In this document: one piece after another, positions 10,740 to 19,280 of the stretch
How positions within the stretch are numbered: the stretch's first letter is position 1
Layout: the number at the start of each line of letters is the position of its first letter
Notes under the pieces: model-generated
Seen by the model: only the letters and a program-made list of their open reading frames with translations
What the model was told of the DNA's origin: nothing
Databases searched by the model: none
Translations under genes and position numbers: made by a program
Origin: Qipengyuania mesophila
GTDB taxonomy: Bacteria; Pseudomonadota; Alphaproteobacteria; Sphingomonadales; Sphingomonadaceae
DNA: 64,000 nucleotides
NCBI RefSeq assembly: GCF_019711655.1
Contig: NZ_JAIGNU010000003.1
Span: 210,616 to 274,615 of the forward strand
Direction of reading: 5' to 3'

Positions 10740-11819
10740 TTGCGTTTCCTCTGCCTGTTCGCTCTCTTGCTGCTGTCCTCGGTCGCGGGGGCCCAGACGA
10801 GGGAACCGGTGGACGAATTCGCAGACTTCGACGCCTTCCTCTCCGGCTTCCGCAAGGAGACCGGGACACCCGCGCTGAGCGCGGTGATCGTCCGCGACGG
10901 CCAGATTGCCTGGGAAGGTTATTACGGCTGGTCCGACGACGAGGGCGAGGTGCCGACCTCTGCCGATACCACCTACAAGATCGCCTCGACCACCAAGCCG
11001 ATCGCCGCGACCGCGATCATTGCCGAGGCGCTGGCTGGCGGCTTGTCGCTCGCCCTTCCGATGTCGTCCGACGACGGTTTTGCCGAGACCTGCGAATGGC
11101 TGAGGGCGTCGCCGATACCCTTCGGCAGTGGCGGGGAAGACCGCCATGGCAATGCCATCCCTGCGATGGATTGCGCCAAACCGCTGACTCTCGCGCAGAT
11201 GCTCGACATGCGCGCCAATGGCGACGCCTTCGTCTACAATCCGATCGCCTATGCGCGGATCGACCGCGCGATCAGCGGTGCCGGGGGCCGGGACTTGCGC
11301 GCGATCGTGCGCGACCGGGTCGCCGAGCCCGCGGGCATGCGCGACACCGCGCTCGGCTGGCGCGATCCCGAGGGCGGCGATGCCTTGCGCTTCCTCGCCC
11401 CGCCATTCCACGTGATCGACGGGCGGCCGGTCAAGCAGGTGCTGCCCGACGACGATTTTCGCGCCGCGGCGGGCATCATCGCCAGCCCGCGCCAGATGGC
11501 GGCTTTCGACATCGCCTTCGACACGGGCGTGCTGGTCCCCCCGACGATGATCCGCGAACTGGTCGAGGCCGACATCAGCCCGCTGGGCGACTATCGTCGC
11601 GGCTGGTGGCTCGAGGACTGGGAAGGCCAGCGGCTCATGTGGCATTCGGGCTGGAACGAGCAGAAGGGCTCGGCACTCTATCTCAAGGTCCCCGACAAGC
11701 ACCTGACGCTGATCGTGCTCGCCAACACCGAGGCGCTTTGGTGGGGCAATTCGCTGGTCAAGGCCGAGGTCGTCCAAAGCCCCATCGCACGGCGCTTCCT
11801 CGAGGAGTTCGCGCGCTAG
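10740..11819 (+). CDS. Exported class C beta-lactamase-type serine hydrolase
   Basis: A 359-residue protein starting at a TTG preceded by AGGAG. Residues 1-19 (RFLCLFALLLLSSVAGAQ) are a signal peptide, so the enzyme is periplasmic. The nucleophile motif STTK (Ser83, Lys86) and a late HSG (in LMWHSGWNE) fit the S12 family, which includes class C beta-lactamases, esterases and D-Ala peptidases. The middle motif is atypical (FVYNPIAYARI rather than YxN), so the function is better called hydrolase than beta-lactamase. It sits between a thioesterase and a halogenase gene in one apparent transcript. Confidence 0.8.
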   Translation: MRFLCLFALLLLSSVAGAQTREPVDEFADFDAFLSGFRKETGTPALSAVIVRDGQIAWEGYYGWSDDEGEVPTSADTTYKIASTTKPIAATAIIAEALAGGLSLALPMSSDDGFAETCEWLRASPIPFGSGGEDRHGNAIPAMDCAKPLTLAQMLDMRANGDAFVYNPIAYARIDRAISGAGGRDLRAIVRDRVAEPAGMRDTALGWRDPEGGDALRFLAPPFHVIDGRPVKQVLPDDDFRAAAGIIASPRQMAAFDIAFDTGVLVPPTMIRELVEADISPLGDYRRGWWLEDWEGQRLMWHSGWNEQKGSALYLKVPDKHLTLIVLANTEALWWGNSLVKAEVVQSPIARRFLEEFAR

Positions 11820-11831
11820 CGCGGTTCGCCG

Positions 11832-13355
11832 ATGGGGGAAGGGGGCGAACCGATCCGCAAGGTCGTGATCGTCGGCGGGGGGACCGCCGGCTGGATGACC
11901 GCCGCCGCGCTTGCCCGAATGCTGGGGCGGAGCGGGCTGTCGATCACACTGGTCGAATCCGCCGCCATCGGCACCGTCGGCGTGGGCGAGGCGACGCTGC
12001 CGCAGATCCGCAGCTTCAACCGCCTGCTCGGCATCGACGAACGCGAAATGATGGCGCGCACCGCGGCGACCATCAAGCTGGGGATCGAGTTCCGCGACTG
12101 GGGCCGGGCGGGTGATCGCTACGTCCACCCCTTCGGGACCTATGGGGAGGCGATCGGCCCGGCGGACTTCATCCATTACTGGGCGCGGGCCAATGGCTCG
12201 GGCGAGGCAGCGCCGATCGGCGAATACTCGCTACCGATCGTCGCGGCGTGGCAGGAGCGCTTCGAGCCGCCACGCGAGGGCGACGAGCGCCAGCCCTACG
12301 ACTACGCCTTCCAGTTCGACGCGGGGCTCTATGCCGCCTGGCTCGCCGAGCTGGCGCAGGCTGCGGGGGTGGTTCGGCGCGAGGGCCGGATCGTCGACGT
12401 CCGGCGCGATGGCACGAGCGGCGATATTGCAGCCGTGGTGCTCGAAAGCGGCGAGGAGATCGCGGGCGATCTCTTCGTCGACTGCTCGGGCTTTCGTGCG
12501 CTGCTGATCGGCGAGACGCTCGACGCCCCATTCGAGGACTGGAGCCGCTGGCTCCCCTGCAACCGGGCCTTTGCGGTGCCTTGCGCCAATGGCGGCGAGC
12601 ACGGGCCCTACACCCGCGCCACCGCGCGCGGGGCGGGCTGGCAATGGCGCATCCCGCTGCAGCATCGCGTTGGCAACGGGCTGGTCTATTGCGACGCCTT
12701 CTGGGACGACCACGCTGCGCGCGATGTCCTCATGGCCAATCTCGAGGGCGAGGCGAGGGGCGAACCGCGCAAGCTCCGTTTCACAACCGGTCGACGCCAA
12801 TCGCTGTGGCGGGGAAATTGCGTCGCCATCGGCCTGTCGGGCGGCTTCCTCGAACCGCTCGAATCGACCAGTATCGACCTGATCCAGAGCGGCATCCTCA
12901 ACCTGATCGACCTCTTTCCCGGCGCGGGCATCGAAGATTCCGACCGGCGCGAATACGACCGGCTGATGGCGCTCGAATTCGAGCGCATCCGCGATTTTCT
13001 CGTGCTCCACTACGTCGCCAACCAGCGCGAGGAGGAGTTCTGGCGGGCGATGCGCGCCATGCCTATTCCCGACAGCCTCGCCGAGAAGATCGAAGACTTC
13101 CGCGCGCGGGCAATCCTGCCCGATTATGCGCATGGCCTGTTCCAGCCGGTCAGCTGGATCGCGGTCTTACTCGGCCAGAACATCCTGCCGCAGGGCTGGG
13201 ACCCGCGCGTCGAGGCGATGGACGGGGACGAGCTGGGCGAAGGGCTCGCGCAGATCCGGTCGCGGATCGCGCGCGAGGCGGCGGCCATGCCCGACCATCG
13301 CGATTTCCTCCGTGCGTCGGGTGCCTCCTTCGTCGGACAGGAGGCAAGGGCATGA
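11832..13355 (+). CDS. Flavin-dependent tryptophan-halogenase family protein
   Basis: A 507-residue protein with all landmarks of the PrnA-type halogenases. The FAD motif GGGTAGWMTA is at 15-24, GVGEATLP at 50-57, ATIKLGIEF with the catalytic-type Lys82, WQWRIP (Trp270, Trp272) shielding the flavin, and GFLEPLESTSI with the conserved Glu. Characterised members use reduced FAD, O2 and chloride or bromide to halogenate indoles or phenols. Many homologues in this order have unknown substrates, so tryptophan itself is not assumed. Its stop overlaps the next gene, a degenerate paralogue. The flavin reductase such enzymes need is not in the window. Confidence 0.85.
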   Translation: MGEGGEPIRKVVIVGGGTAGWMTAAALARMLGRSGLSITLVESAAIGTVGVGEATLPQIRSFNRLLGIDEREMMARTAATIKLGIEFRDWGRAGDRYVHPFGTYGEAIGPADFIHYWARANGSGEAAPIGEYSLPIVAAWQERFEPPREGDERQPYDYAFQFDAGLYAAWLAELAQAAGVVRREGRIVDVRRDGTSGDIAAVVLESGEEIAGDLFVDCSGFRALLIGETLDAPFEDWSRWLPCNRAFAVPCANGGEHGPYTRATARGAGWQWRIPLQHRVGNGLVYCDAFWDDHAARDVLMANLEGEARGEPRKLRFTTGRRQSLWRGNCVAIGLSGGFLEPLESTSIDLIQSGILNLIDLFPGAGIEDSDRREYDRLMALEFERIRDFLVLHYVANQREEEFWRAMRAMPIPDSLAEKIEDFRARAILPDYAHGLFQPVSWIAVLLGQNILPQGWDPRVEAMDGDELGEGLAQIRSRIAREAAAMPDHRDFLRASGASFVGQEARA

Positions 13356-14698
13356 CCCGCGCCGCTGGTTCGTACCTCCTGTTCGGTGACACGGTCGATG
13401 TGTGGCCGGTCGCTGCCCTGCTGGCGGCGCAGCTTCCCGCAGGCGTCGAGATCACGGTCGTCGAGACCGGGCATGGCCAAGCCAGTCCCATCGCGCTTCC
13501 GCTACAGGATCCCTATTTCCGCGCCCTAGAGATCGGCGCGCCCGAACTGGCAGAGGCGGGTGCGCGTTTCGCGCTCGGATATACCCTCGAGGGATTTCGG
13601 GGAGCAGGAACGCACATGATCGCAGCACCCACGGGCGACCTTCCGGCGATCGCTGGCCTGGCATTGCACCAGGTGCTGCGCTGCGTGGCCGAAAAGGCCG
13701 GGGCACTCGACCGCTTCGGCGAGCATTACGAGGGTTTCCGCCTCTGCGCCCGTGCCGCGGCTGGGGGGCGGATGGCGCTCCCCGAGGATGCGCCGGACTC
13801 GCCCTTCGCCATGCTCGGCCCCCTGGCGATCATCGACCGCATGGCGCTGGCCCGATTGCTGCGCGATCGAATTGCGGGCGGTCGCATCGAGAGGTTGGAG
13901 GGCGAGGTTGCCGACCTTCTCCGCGATGGGTGCGGCCATGTGTCCTCCGCCCGGCTCGCGGACGGCAGACAGCTGGAGGCCGATGTCTTCGTCGACCTGC
14001 GCAGGTCAAGCGAGGGGCCTGATGAGGGTGAACGCTCTCCCCTGCCTCTGCTCGAAGCCCTGGCGATGTCGGATATTGGCATCGTTACCGATCCCATTGC
14101 GGGCGTCATGCCCACCTTTTCTGCCTCATCCAGCGCGGCCCCCGCGTTGACACCCTATGCGCTCGAAGCGCCCTGGGCCGCCAATTTGATCCGGCTCGGT
14201 CCCGCCTCGGCTGCCCTCGGACCGCTCTTCTCGGCCGATGCGCGTCTTTTGTTCCTACAGGCCACGCATCTGGCCGAATGCCTCCCCGCGACGGCGGAGA
14301 TGACAGTCGAGGCGCGGCGCTTCAACCGGCTCCACGCCCGCTCGGTCGAGCGCCTCTACGAATTGGTCGGGGCCCCGCTCCATCTCAACCGACGTGACGA
14401 GGAGGCGTGGCAGGATCTGCGCGCCATCGCACCACCCGAAGGCCTCGCCTTGCGTATCGAGCAGTTTCGCAGCCGCGGGCGCATGCCCGAATTCGACGGC
14501 GAGGTGGCCGACCGCCAGTTCTGGATCGACCTGCTCATCGGGTTCAGCGTCCTGCCCGGTCGCCACGACCGGCGGGCCGAGGCATTCGACCCGCGACAGC
14601 TCGACGCTGCGCTTGGCGCCGTTCGGGGCCAGATCGAGCAAGCGCTGGCCGCCATGCCCACGCAGGCGCAATTCATGCAGCGTTTCGGCAACGCTTGA
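13352..14698 (+). CDS. Degenerate halogenase paralogue, probable pseudoenzyme
   Basis: A 448-residue protein coupled to the halogenase by an ATGA overlap, with AGGAGG before its start. It can be aligned by eye with its neighbour: SYLLFGDTVDVWPVAALL stands where the FAD glycine motif should be, ARFALGYTLEGFRGAG replaces the lysine segment (Lys to Ala), NLIRLGPASAALGPLFSADA replaces NCVAIGLSGGFLEPLESTSI, and the flavin-shielding WxWxIP block is missing. The C-terminal third keeps the fold pattern (RFNRLHARSVERLYELV, FRSRGRMPEF). It is full length with no stop or frameshift, so it is maintained, not decaying. Catalysis is unlikely; a partner or substrate-binding role for the halogenase is inferred. 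Confidence 0.7.
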   Translation: MTRAAGSYLLFGDTVDVWPVAALLAAQLPAGVEITVVETGHGQASPIALPLQDPYFRALEIGAPELAEAGARFALGYTLEGFRGAGTHMIAAPTGDLPAIAGLALHQVLRCVAEKAGALDRFGEHYEGFRLCARAAAGGRMALPEDAPDSPFAMLGPLAIIDRMALARLLRDRIAGGRIERLEGEVADLLRDGCGHVSSARLADGRQLEADVFVDLRRSSEGPDEGERSPLPLLEALAMSDIGIVTDPIAGVMPTFSASSSAAPALTPYALEAPWAANLIRLGPASAALGPLFSADARLLFLQATHLAECLPATAEMTVEARRFNRLHARSVERLYELVGAPLHLNRRDEEAWQDLRAIAPPEGLALRIEQFRSRGRMPEFDGEVADRQFWIDLLIGFSVLPGRHDRRAEAFDPRQLDAALGAVRGQIEQALAAMPTQAQFMQRFGNA

Positions 14699-14751
14699 CC
14701 GCGCCCTGACAATAAGTTGCCCGTCCCCGTTGCAGGTGCGAAAGGGCTTTT

Positions 14752-14768
14752 GTATGCGCCGCGCATAC
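14752..14768. promoter_or_regulatory. 17-bp palindrome upstream of the aldolase gene
   Basis: GTATGCG (14752-14758) and CGCATAC (14762-14768) are perfect inverted arms around CCG, 37 bases before the aldolase ATG in the 107-base gap after the halogenase pair. It could be an operator or a small RNA hairpin. No T run follows, so it is not a terminator. Confidence 0.35.
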
Positions 14769-14805
14769 GAATGCACGACCACCACCAAGCGACGGGGTTT
14801 TCCAG

Positions 14806-15693
14806 ATGACTTTCGATGAGATGACGGCGCGTATCGCCGAGGGCCAGGGCTTTATCGCGGCGCTCGACCAGTCGGGCGGTTCGACCCCGAAGGCCTTGAA
14901 GGGTTACGGCATCGAGGACGGCGCGTGGTCGAGCGAGGAAGAGATGTTCGGCCTGATCCACGAGATGCGCCAGCGTATCATCGAAGCGCCCTGTTTCGGC
15001 AATGGCAAGGTCCTCGGCGCGATCCTGTTCGAAAAGACCATGGAAGGTGCGAGCGGCGGCAAGAGTGTGCCCGCGCGGCTCAAGGAACGCGGCATCGTGC
15101 CCTTCCTCAAGGTCGACAAGGGTCTGGAAGACGAGCGCGACGGCGCGCAGCTGATGAAGCCCAATCCCGGTCTCGAAGACATGTGCAACCGCGCGCGCGA
15201 ACTGGGCGTCTTCGGCACCAAGATGCGCAGCGTCATCAAATCGGCCAACCCGGTCGGGATCAAGGAAGTGGTGCGCCAGCAGTTCGCCGAAGGCGCGCGT
15301 ATCCTGTCCTGCGGTCTCGTCCCGATCCTCGAGCCCGAATACGACATCACCGCGGCGGATCGCGCCGAGGGGGAAAAGATACTGCTCGAAGCGATCGAGG
15401 AAGGCCTCGACGCGCTGCCAGAGGGCCAGCAGGTCATGCTCAAGCTTTCGATCCCGAAGGAAGCCGGCCTCTACAGCGGGCTGATCGGTCACCCCAAGGT
15501 GCTGCGCGTGGTGGCGCTCTCGGGTGGCTATTCGACCGACGAGGCCTGTGCCGAACTGGCCAAGAACCCCGGCATGATCGCCAGCTTCAGCCGCGGGCTG
15601 TTGCAGGACCTGCGCGCGACGCAGAGCGACGAGGAATTCGACGGCACGCTGTCGGGCGCGATCGACCAGATCCACGCCGCCAGCGTGGCGTGA
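14806..15693 (+). CDS. fda: Fructose-bisphosphate aldolase, class I
   Basis: A 295-residue Schiff-base aldolase that interconverts fructose-1,6-bisphosphate with dihydroxyacetone phosphate and glyceraldehyde-3-phosphate. FIAALDQSGGSTPKAL is the N-terminal phosphate-site motif of the class I family; MLKLSIPKEAG carries the likely Schiff-base Lys213. The length matches the bacterial fda type and not the metal-dependent class II enzymes. The ribosome site is weak. It lies after the halogenase genes, separated from gap and pgk by the accessory module. Its stop is three bases from that of the convergent lipoprotein gene. Confidence 0.93.
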   Translation: MTFDEMTARIAEGQGFIAALDQSGGSTPKALKGYGIEDGAWSSEEEMFGLIHEMRQRIIEAPCFGNGKVLGAILFEKTMEGASGGKSVPARLKERGIVPFLKVDKGLEDERDGAQLMKPNPGLEDMCNRARELGVFGTKMRSVIKSANPVGIKEVVRQQFAEGARILSCGLVPILEPEYDITAADRAEGEKILLEAIEEGLDALPEGQQVMLKLSIPKEAGLYSGLIGHPKVLRVVALSGGYSTDEACAELAKNPGMIASFSRGLLQDLRATQSDEEFDGTLSGAIDQIHAASVA

Positions 15694-15696
15694 CGC

Positions 15697-16086
15697 CTAG
15701 CGGCGCTCGATGACGAAGCGATATTCGCGGGCCGGGATTTCCCGGTCCGTGGTCTTCTCTGGCGTCGCCGAAACCAGCACGTAGCTGCGCCCCATCACCG
15801 TATAGGGTTCGCCCAGCGTGAGCGGGGCGGTCTGCGTCCAGTGCGTGGCGGCGATCCTCGTCGACACGGTCAGTTTCCCCGCCCAGACGCAGCGCGCGTT
15901 CATCGGGCAGCGGCTGTCTTCGGTGACCGCGAGCGGGGTGACGATGGTGTCGCCCGCCCAGACCGGCTGATCGATACCGACCGCAGTGCCCTGCGCGGCG
16001 GCATCGCCATTCGCCATCGGCGTATCGGGAATGATCGCACAGGCGGAGAGCGGGACGAGGAGCGCGGCGGCGAGATAGGCTTTCAT
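15697..16086 (-). CDS. Conserved predicted lipoprotein
   Basis: A 129-residue protein starting KAYLAAALLVPLSACAIIP, a signal peptide ending in a lipobox with Cys16. The mature part has a CPMNARCVWAG motif with two cysteines and strand-rich sequence ending REYRFVIERR. This motif occurs in small bacterial envelope proteins without assigned function. The ATG at 16086 is the only start giving a signal peptide. It is divergent from thiE across 81 bases and convergent on the aldolase gene. Confidence 0.68.
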   Translation of the reverse strand: MKAYLAAALLVPLSACAIIPDTPMANGDAAAQGTAVGIDQPVWAGDTIVTPLAVTEDSRCPMNARCVWAGKLTVSTRIAATHWTQTAPLTLGEPYTVMGRSYVLVSATPEKTTDREIPAREYRFVIERR

Positions 16087-16167
16087 ATCGGCTGCTAGAC
16101 GCTCGTCACGCTTTCGCGGTTCTGAACGCGTGACGAAATGCGATCGGCATATTAGAGAGCGCGACCG

Positions 16168-16803
16168 ATGACCGATATCCTGCCTCCTACCCAGCTCTAC
16201 CTGATCTCGCCACTCGATGTTACGGGCGATTTTCCCCAGCGGCTCGAGCGCGCGCTCGATGCGGGTCCCGGCCTCGTGACCGCCTTCCAGTTCCGCGTGA
16301 AGGGCGTCGACCAGCACGAGGCTGCGGCGCTCGCCGAACCGCTGCAGGCGATCTGTGCGGCGCGCGAGGTCGCCTTCATCGTCAACGATGACATCGGCCT
16401 GGCGAAGCGGCTCGGGGCGGATGGTGTCCATCTGGGGCAGGGCGACGGCGACCCGCAGGAAGCGCGCGAGGAACTGGGCCGCGAGGCGCAGATCGGCGTG
16501 ACGTGCCATGCTTCACGCCATCTCGCGCTCGAAGCGGGCGAAGCGGGCGCGGACTACGTCGCCTTCGGCGCCTTCTTTCCCAGCACGACCAAGGAAACCG
16601 AGCACCGCGCGGAACTCGATCTGCTCGAATGGTGGAGTGAGATGGTCGAGCTGCCCTCGGTCGCGATCGGCGGGATTACGCCGGAAAATTGCCGCCCGCT
16701 GGTCGATGCCGGGGCGGACTTCCTCGCCGTGTCGGGCGCCGTGTGGAACGGCGACGAAGTGGCTGCAATCAAAGCCTTCGCGGAGCAAATCGCCGCAGCG
16801 TGA
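16168..16803 (+). CDS. thiE: Thiamine-phosphate synthase
   Basis: A 211-residue TIM-barrel enzyme that joins the pyrimidine (HMP-PP) and thiazole moieties to give thiamine phosphate. FIVNDDIGLAKRLGADGVHLGQGD is the ThiE pyrophosphate/Mg site, and GVTCHASRHLALEAGEAGADYVAFGAFF with IGGITPENCRPLVDAGADF completes the fold. Full length. No TPP riboswitch is seen in the short upstream gap and no other thi gene is nearby. Confidence 0.92.
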   Translation: MTDILPPTQLYLISPLDVTGDFPQRLERALDAGPGLVTAFQFRVKGVDQHEAAALAEPLQAICAAREVAFIVNDDIGLAKRLGADGVHLGQGDGDPQEAREELGREAQIGVTCHASRHLALEAGEAGADYVAFGAFFPSTTKETEHRAELDLLEWWSEMVELPSVAIGGITPENCRPLVDAGADFLAVSGAVWNGDEVAAIKAFAEQIAAA

Positions 16804-16856
16804 GTTGGGTGCCTGAAGGGACGGTTAGGCGTCCCGTGGTTCAGGAGCACTTTTTC

Positions 16857-18086
16857 ATGCGCAATCTCGTCCTCGCTGCGGTTTCCTCGCTCGCCCTCGC
16901 TGCCTGCGGCATGCAGGGGCAGGACAACGAACGCGAGGGCGATACGGTCGCGAGCGCGGAGGTCGGCACGGACTACGGCTACGAGACCTATGGCGAAGAC
17001 AATCTCGCCGACACCATGGCCTCGAACGACGATCGCTATATGGGCGAAACCGGCGACGCCCAGCTTGCCGAGATCGAGGATCCCGAAGAGCGCCCGATCA
17101 TGCAGGCACAAGTAGTACTTGATCGGGTGGGCTTCGGCCCCGGGGTCATCGACGGCAAGATGGGCATGAGCACGACCAATGCGCTCAAGGGCTTCCAGGA
17201 AGCCAGCGATCTCGACGTAACCGGCAAGCTCGACGAAGCGACCAAGGCCGCGCTGGCCGAGTGGGAGCGCATTCCCGCGACCCGCGTGGTGACGATCCCG
17301 GCGAGCTGGGGCGATGCCGACTATACCGACATGCCCGAGGACGTGGCCGAGAAGGCCGAGCTCGACCGGCTCGGCTACACTTCGCTCGACGAGCGGCTCG
17401 CCGAACGCTTCCATACGACCGTCGAGGTGCTCAAGCAGCTCAATCCCGGAGGCAGGCCTGCTGGGATGGAGCAGGGCTCCGGCTCCGCGGCCCGCGGCGC
17501 GACGGCCACCCCGAGCGCTACTCCTACCACGTCGGAAACGCCGAAAAGCTTCTTCACCGCAGGGCAGCAGGTGCGCGTCCCCAATATCGGCGGCGATCGA
17601 ATTGCTCCGGGCGAGGTGGACAACGGCGACTGGCAGCGCACGCTCGCCTCGCTCGGTGTCGGGACCGAGCAGACCGAGGTCGACCGCATCGTCGTGAGCA
17701 AGGCGGGCAAGACGCTCAAGGCCTATCAGGGCGACAAGCTGGTGGCGCTGTTCACGGTGAGCTCGGGCTCGAGCGAATTCCCGCTTCCGCTGGGCGAATG
17801 GAAGATTGTCGGCGAAGCCTACAACCCGCCCTATAGCTACGATCCCGAAGTGCTGGGCAAGAAGGACGGCAAGAACGAGACTCACCAGCTTCCGCCGGGG
17901 CCCAATTCACCGGTGGGTGTCGTGTGGATCGACCTCAGCAAGGAGCACTACGGCATCCACGGCACGCCCGACCCGGAAACGATCGGTCGCGCACAGTCGA
18001 GCGGCTGCGTCCGGCTGACCAATTGGGATGCTGCGCGGCTCGCCGGAATGGTCTCGCAATCGACGCAAGTGATTTTCGAGGCGTGA
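16857..18086 (+). CDS. L,D-transpeptidase lipoprotein with peptidoglycan-binding domain
   Basis: A 409-residue protein anchored as a lipoprotein (RNLVLAAVSSLALAAC, Cys17). Residues about 75-140 form a PG_binding_1 domain (VVLDRVGFGPGVIDGKMG, then TTNALKGFQEA). The C-terminal YkuD domain starts near 280 and has the catalytic signature HGTPDPETIG followed by SSGCVRL with Cys384. YkuD enzymes make 3-3 peptidoglycan crosslinks or attach proteins to the wall. AGGAGC precedes the ATG. The central Ser/Thr/Ala-rich linker is of low complexity. An M23 endopeptidase gene follows after 17 bases. Confidence 0.9.
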   Translation: MRNLVLAAVSSLALAACGMQGQDNEREGDTVASAEVGTDYGYETYGEDNLADTMASNDDRYMGETGDAQLAEIEDPEERPIMQAQVVLDRVGFGPGVIDGKMGMSTTNALKGFQEASDLDVTGKLDEATKAALAEWERIPATRVVTIPASWGDADYTDMPEDVAEKAELDRLGYTSLDERLAERFHTTVEVLKQLNPGGRPAGMEQGSGSAARGATATPSATPTTSETPKSFFTAGQQVRVPNIGGDRIAPGEVDNGDWQRTLASLGVGTEQTEVDRIVVSKAGKTLKAYQGDKLVALFTVSSGSSEFPLPLGEWKIVGEAYNPPYSYDPEVLGKKDGKNETHQLPPGPNSPVGVVWIDLSKEHYGIHGTPDPETIGRAQSSGCVRLTNWDAARLAGMVSQSTQVIFEA

Positions 18087-18103
18087 CAGGGTAGGCTGCG
18101 CGC

Positions 18104-18766
18104 ATGAAGCTCGTCGATCGCATCCTCACCATCGTCATTACCGCCACACTGACCAGTGCGGTCTGGATCGTGCTCGGCGGGAGCCTGATCGAAAATGCGA
18201 CCGGCGTGAGCCAGCGCGAGGTCACGCGCCCGGCCGAGGCTGCGCCGAGCCCGTCGCCCAGCGACAGCACCGCTGCTACGGTCGACCAGCTCGATACCGC
18301 CGGTGTCGAAGCGCCGAGCGATGCCCAGGCGCGACAATTGCTGATCCCGGTGCAGAACATCCGTCCCAGCGACCTCACCGATACCTACAGCGATTCGCGT
18401 GGCGGCGGATCGCGTTTGCACGAGGCGATCGACATCATGGCGCCCAAGGGCACCACCGTGCTCTCGGCGGCGCCGGGGGTGGTCGAAAAGCTGTTCCGTT
18501 CGGATGCCGGCGGCAAGACGATCTACGTTCGCTCCACCGATGGCGAGACGATCTACTATTACGCCCATCTGGATGGCTATGCGAAGGGCCTCAAGGAAGG
18601 GCAGCGCGTCCGGCGCGGCCAGCGGTTGGGCACGGTAGGCAGTTCGGGCAATGCCTCGGATGAGGCCCCGCACCTCCATTTCGCGATCCTGCAGACGACC
18701 GAGGATGCCGAGTGGTGGGAGCCCGCAAACGCGGTCAATCCCTACCCGCTTCTGTCCGGTCGATAG
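18104..18766 (+). CDS. M23 (LytM-type) metallopeptidase
   Basis: A 220-residue protein with an N-terminal membrane helix (LTIVITATLTSAVWIVLGG) and a periplasmic LytM domain. Zinc ligands are seen in LHEAIDIMAP (His and Asp) and HLHFAI near the C-terminus, with YYYAHLDGY between. All three metal-site motifs are intact, so it is predicted to be an active endopeptidase cutting peptidoglycan crosslinks, not an EnvC-type activator. It is probably co-transcribed with the L,D-transpeptidase, so one mRNA may encode enzymes that make and break crosslinks. Confidence 0.88.
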   Translation: MKLVDRILTIVITATLTSAVWIVLGGSLIENATGVSQREVTRPAEAAPSPSPSDSTAATVDQLDTAGVEAPSDAQARQLLIPVQNIRPSDLTDTYSDSRGGGSRLHEAIDIMAPKGTTVLSAAPGVVEKLFRSDAGGKTIYVRSTDGETIYYYAHLDGYAKGLKEGQRVRRGQRLGTVGSSGNASDEAPHLHFAILQTTEDAEWWEPANAVNPYPLLSGR

Positions 18767-18770
18767 GGCC

Positions 18771-19139
18771 TCAGTCCTCGACCGGGCCCGCGCGATGGCA
18801 GCGCATCCGGCCGAGCTTGCCGTCACGCCCCACCTGCTGGAGCAGGCCCGATCCCAGCAGCATGAACTTGGCCCCGCGCATGGGCCCGCGGGTGAAGGTT
18901 ACCAGCTTGCCTTCCATCAGATAGGTCCCGCTGCCCTGCGCGGTGCGATAGCTCGATCCGCCGGTCACGGCGAATTCGCGGCCCTCCTGGACTATCCATG
19001 CGGCGCCCGTGGCGTCGCCTGGCAGGGCGCAGACATATTCGCCCTGCGCAAGCAGCGAGAGACGCCCCTGCGCCATGGCAGGAGGCGAGGCGAGGCCCGC
19101 CAGCGCGGCGAGCAGCGTGAGTTTCTTCAGGTCGATCAT
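18771..19139 (-). CDS. Predicted exported protein of unknown function
   Basis: A 122-residue protein with a signal peptide (LTLLAALAGLASPPAMAQ) and a short mature part with two cysteines (EYVCALPG and GRMRCHRAG) that could form a disulfide. No domain is recognised. The start at 19139 is the one that gives the signal peptide; the open frame extends upstream without one. It is divergent from efp across 141 bases that hold no other gene, and ends four bases after the M23 peptidase gene on the opposite strand. Confidence 0.62.
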   Translation of the reverse strand: MIDLKKLTLLAALAGLASPPAMAQGRLSLLAQGEYVCALPGDATGAAWIVQEGREFAVTGGSSYRTAQGSGTYLMEGKLVTFTRGPMRGAKFMLLGSGLLQQVGRDGKLGRMRCHRAGPVED

Positions 19140-19280
19140 CAATTCCGTCCGCGACCTACATAGCGATGCCTGCGGCGTTTTTCCACTCGCTTGCCCGCAC
19201 GGCCTCGCTCGGCTAAGGCGCGCCGCACATGTCCACCCCGCGGGCGGACTGGCTCTTTTACAAGTCGAAGGTAGCTTCCC

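Noticed and set aside
10740..11819. Antibiotic-resistance beta-lactamase
   Set aside because: The fold and SxxK motif fit, but the YxN motif is not standard and the neighbours are metabolic; a general hydrolase is the safer call.
12248..13351. Long open frame on the plus strand overlapping the halogenase gene
   Set aside because: It is an alternative frame of a GC-rich gene with Arg/Pro-rich, low-complexity translation; only the part from 13352 resembles a protein family.
16818..16835. GGGACG/CGTCCC hairpin between thiE and the L,D-transpeptidase gene
   Set aside because: Six-pair stem with no following T run; too weak to call a terminator.
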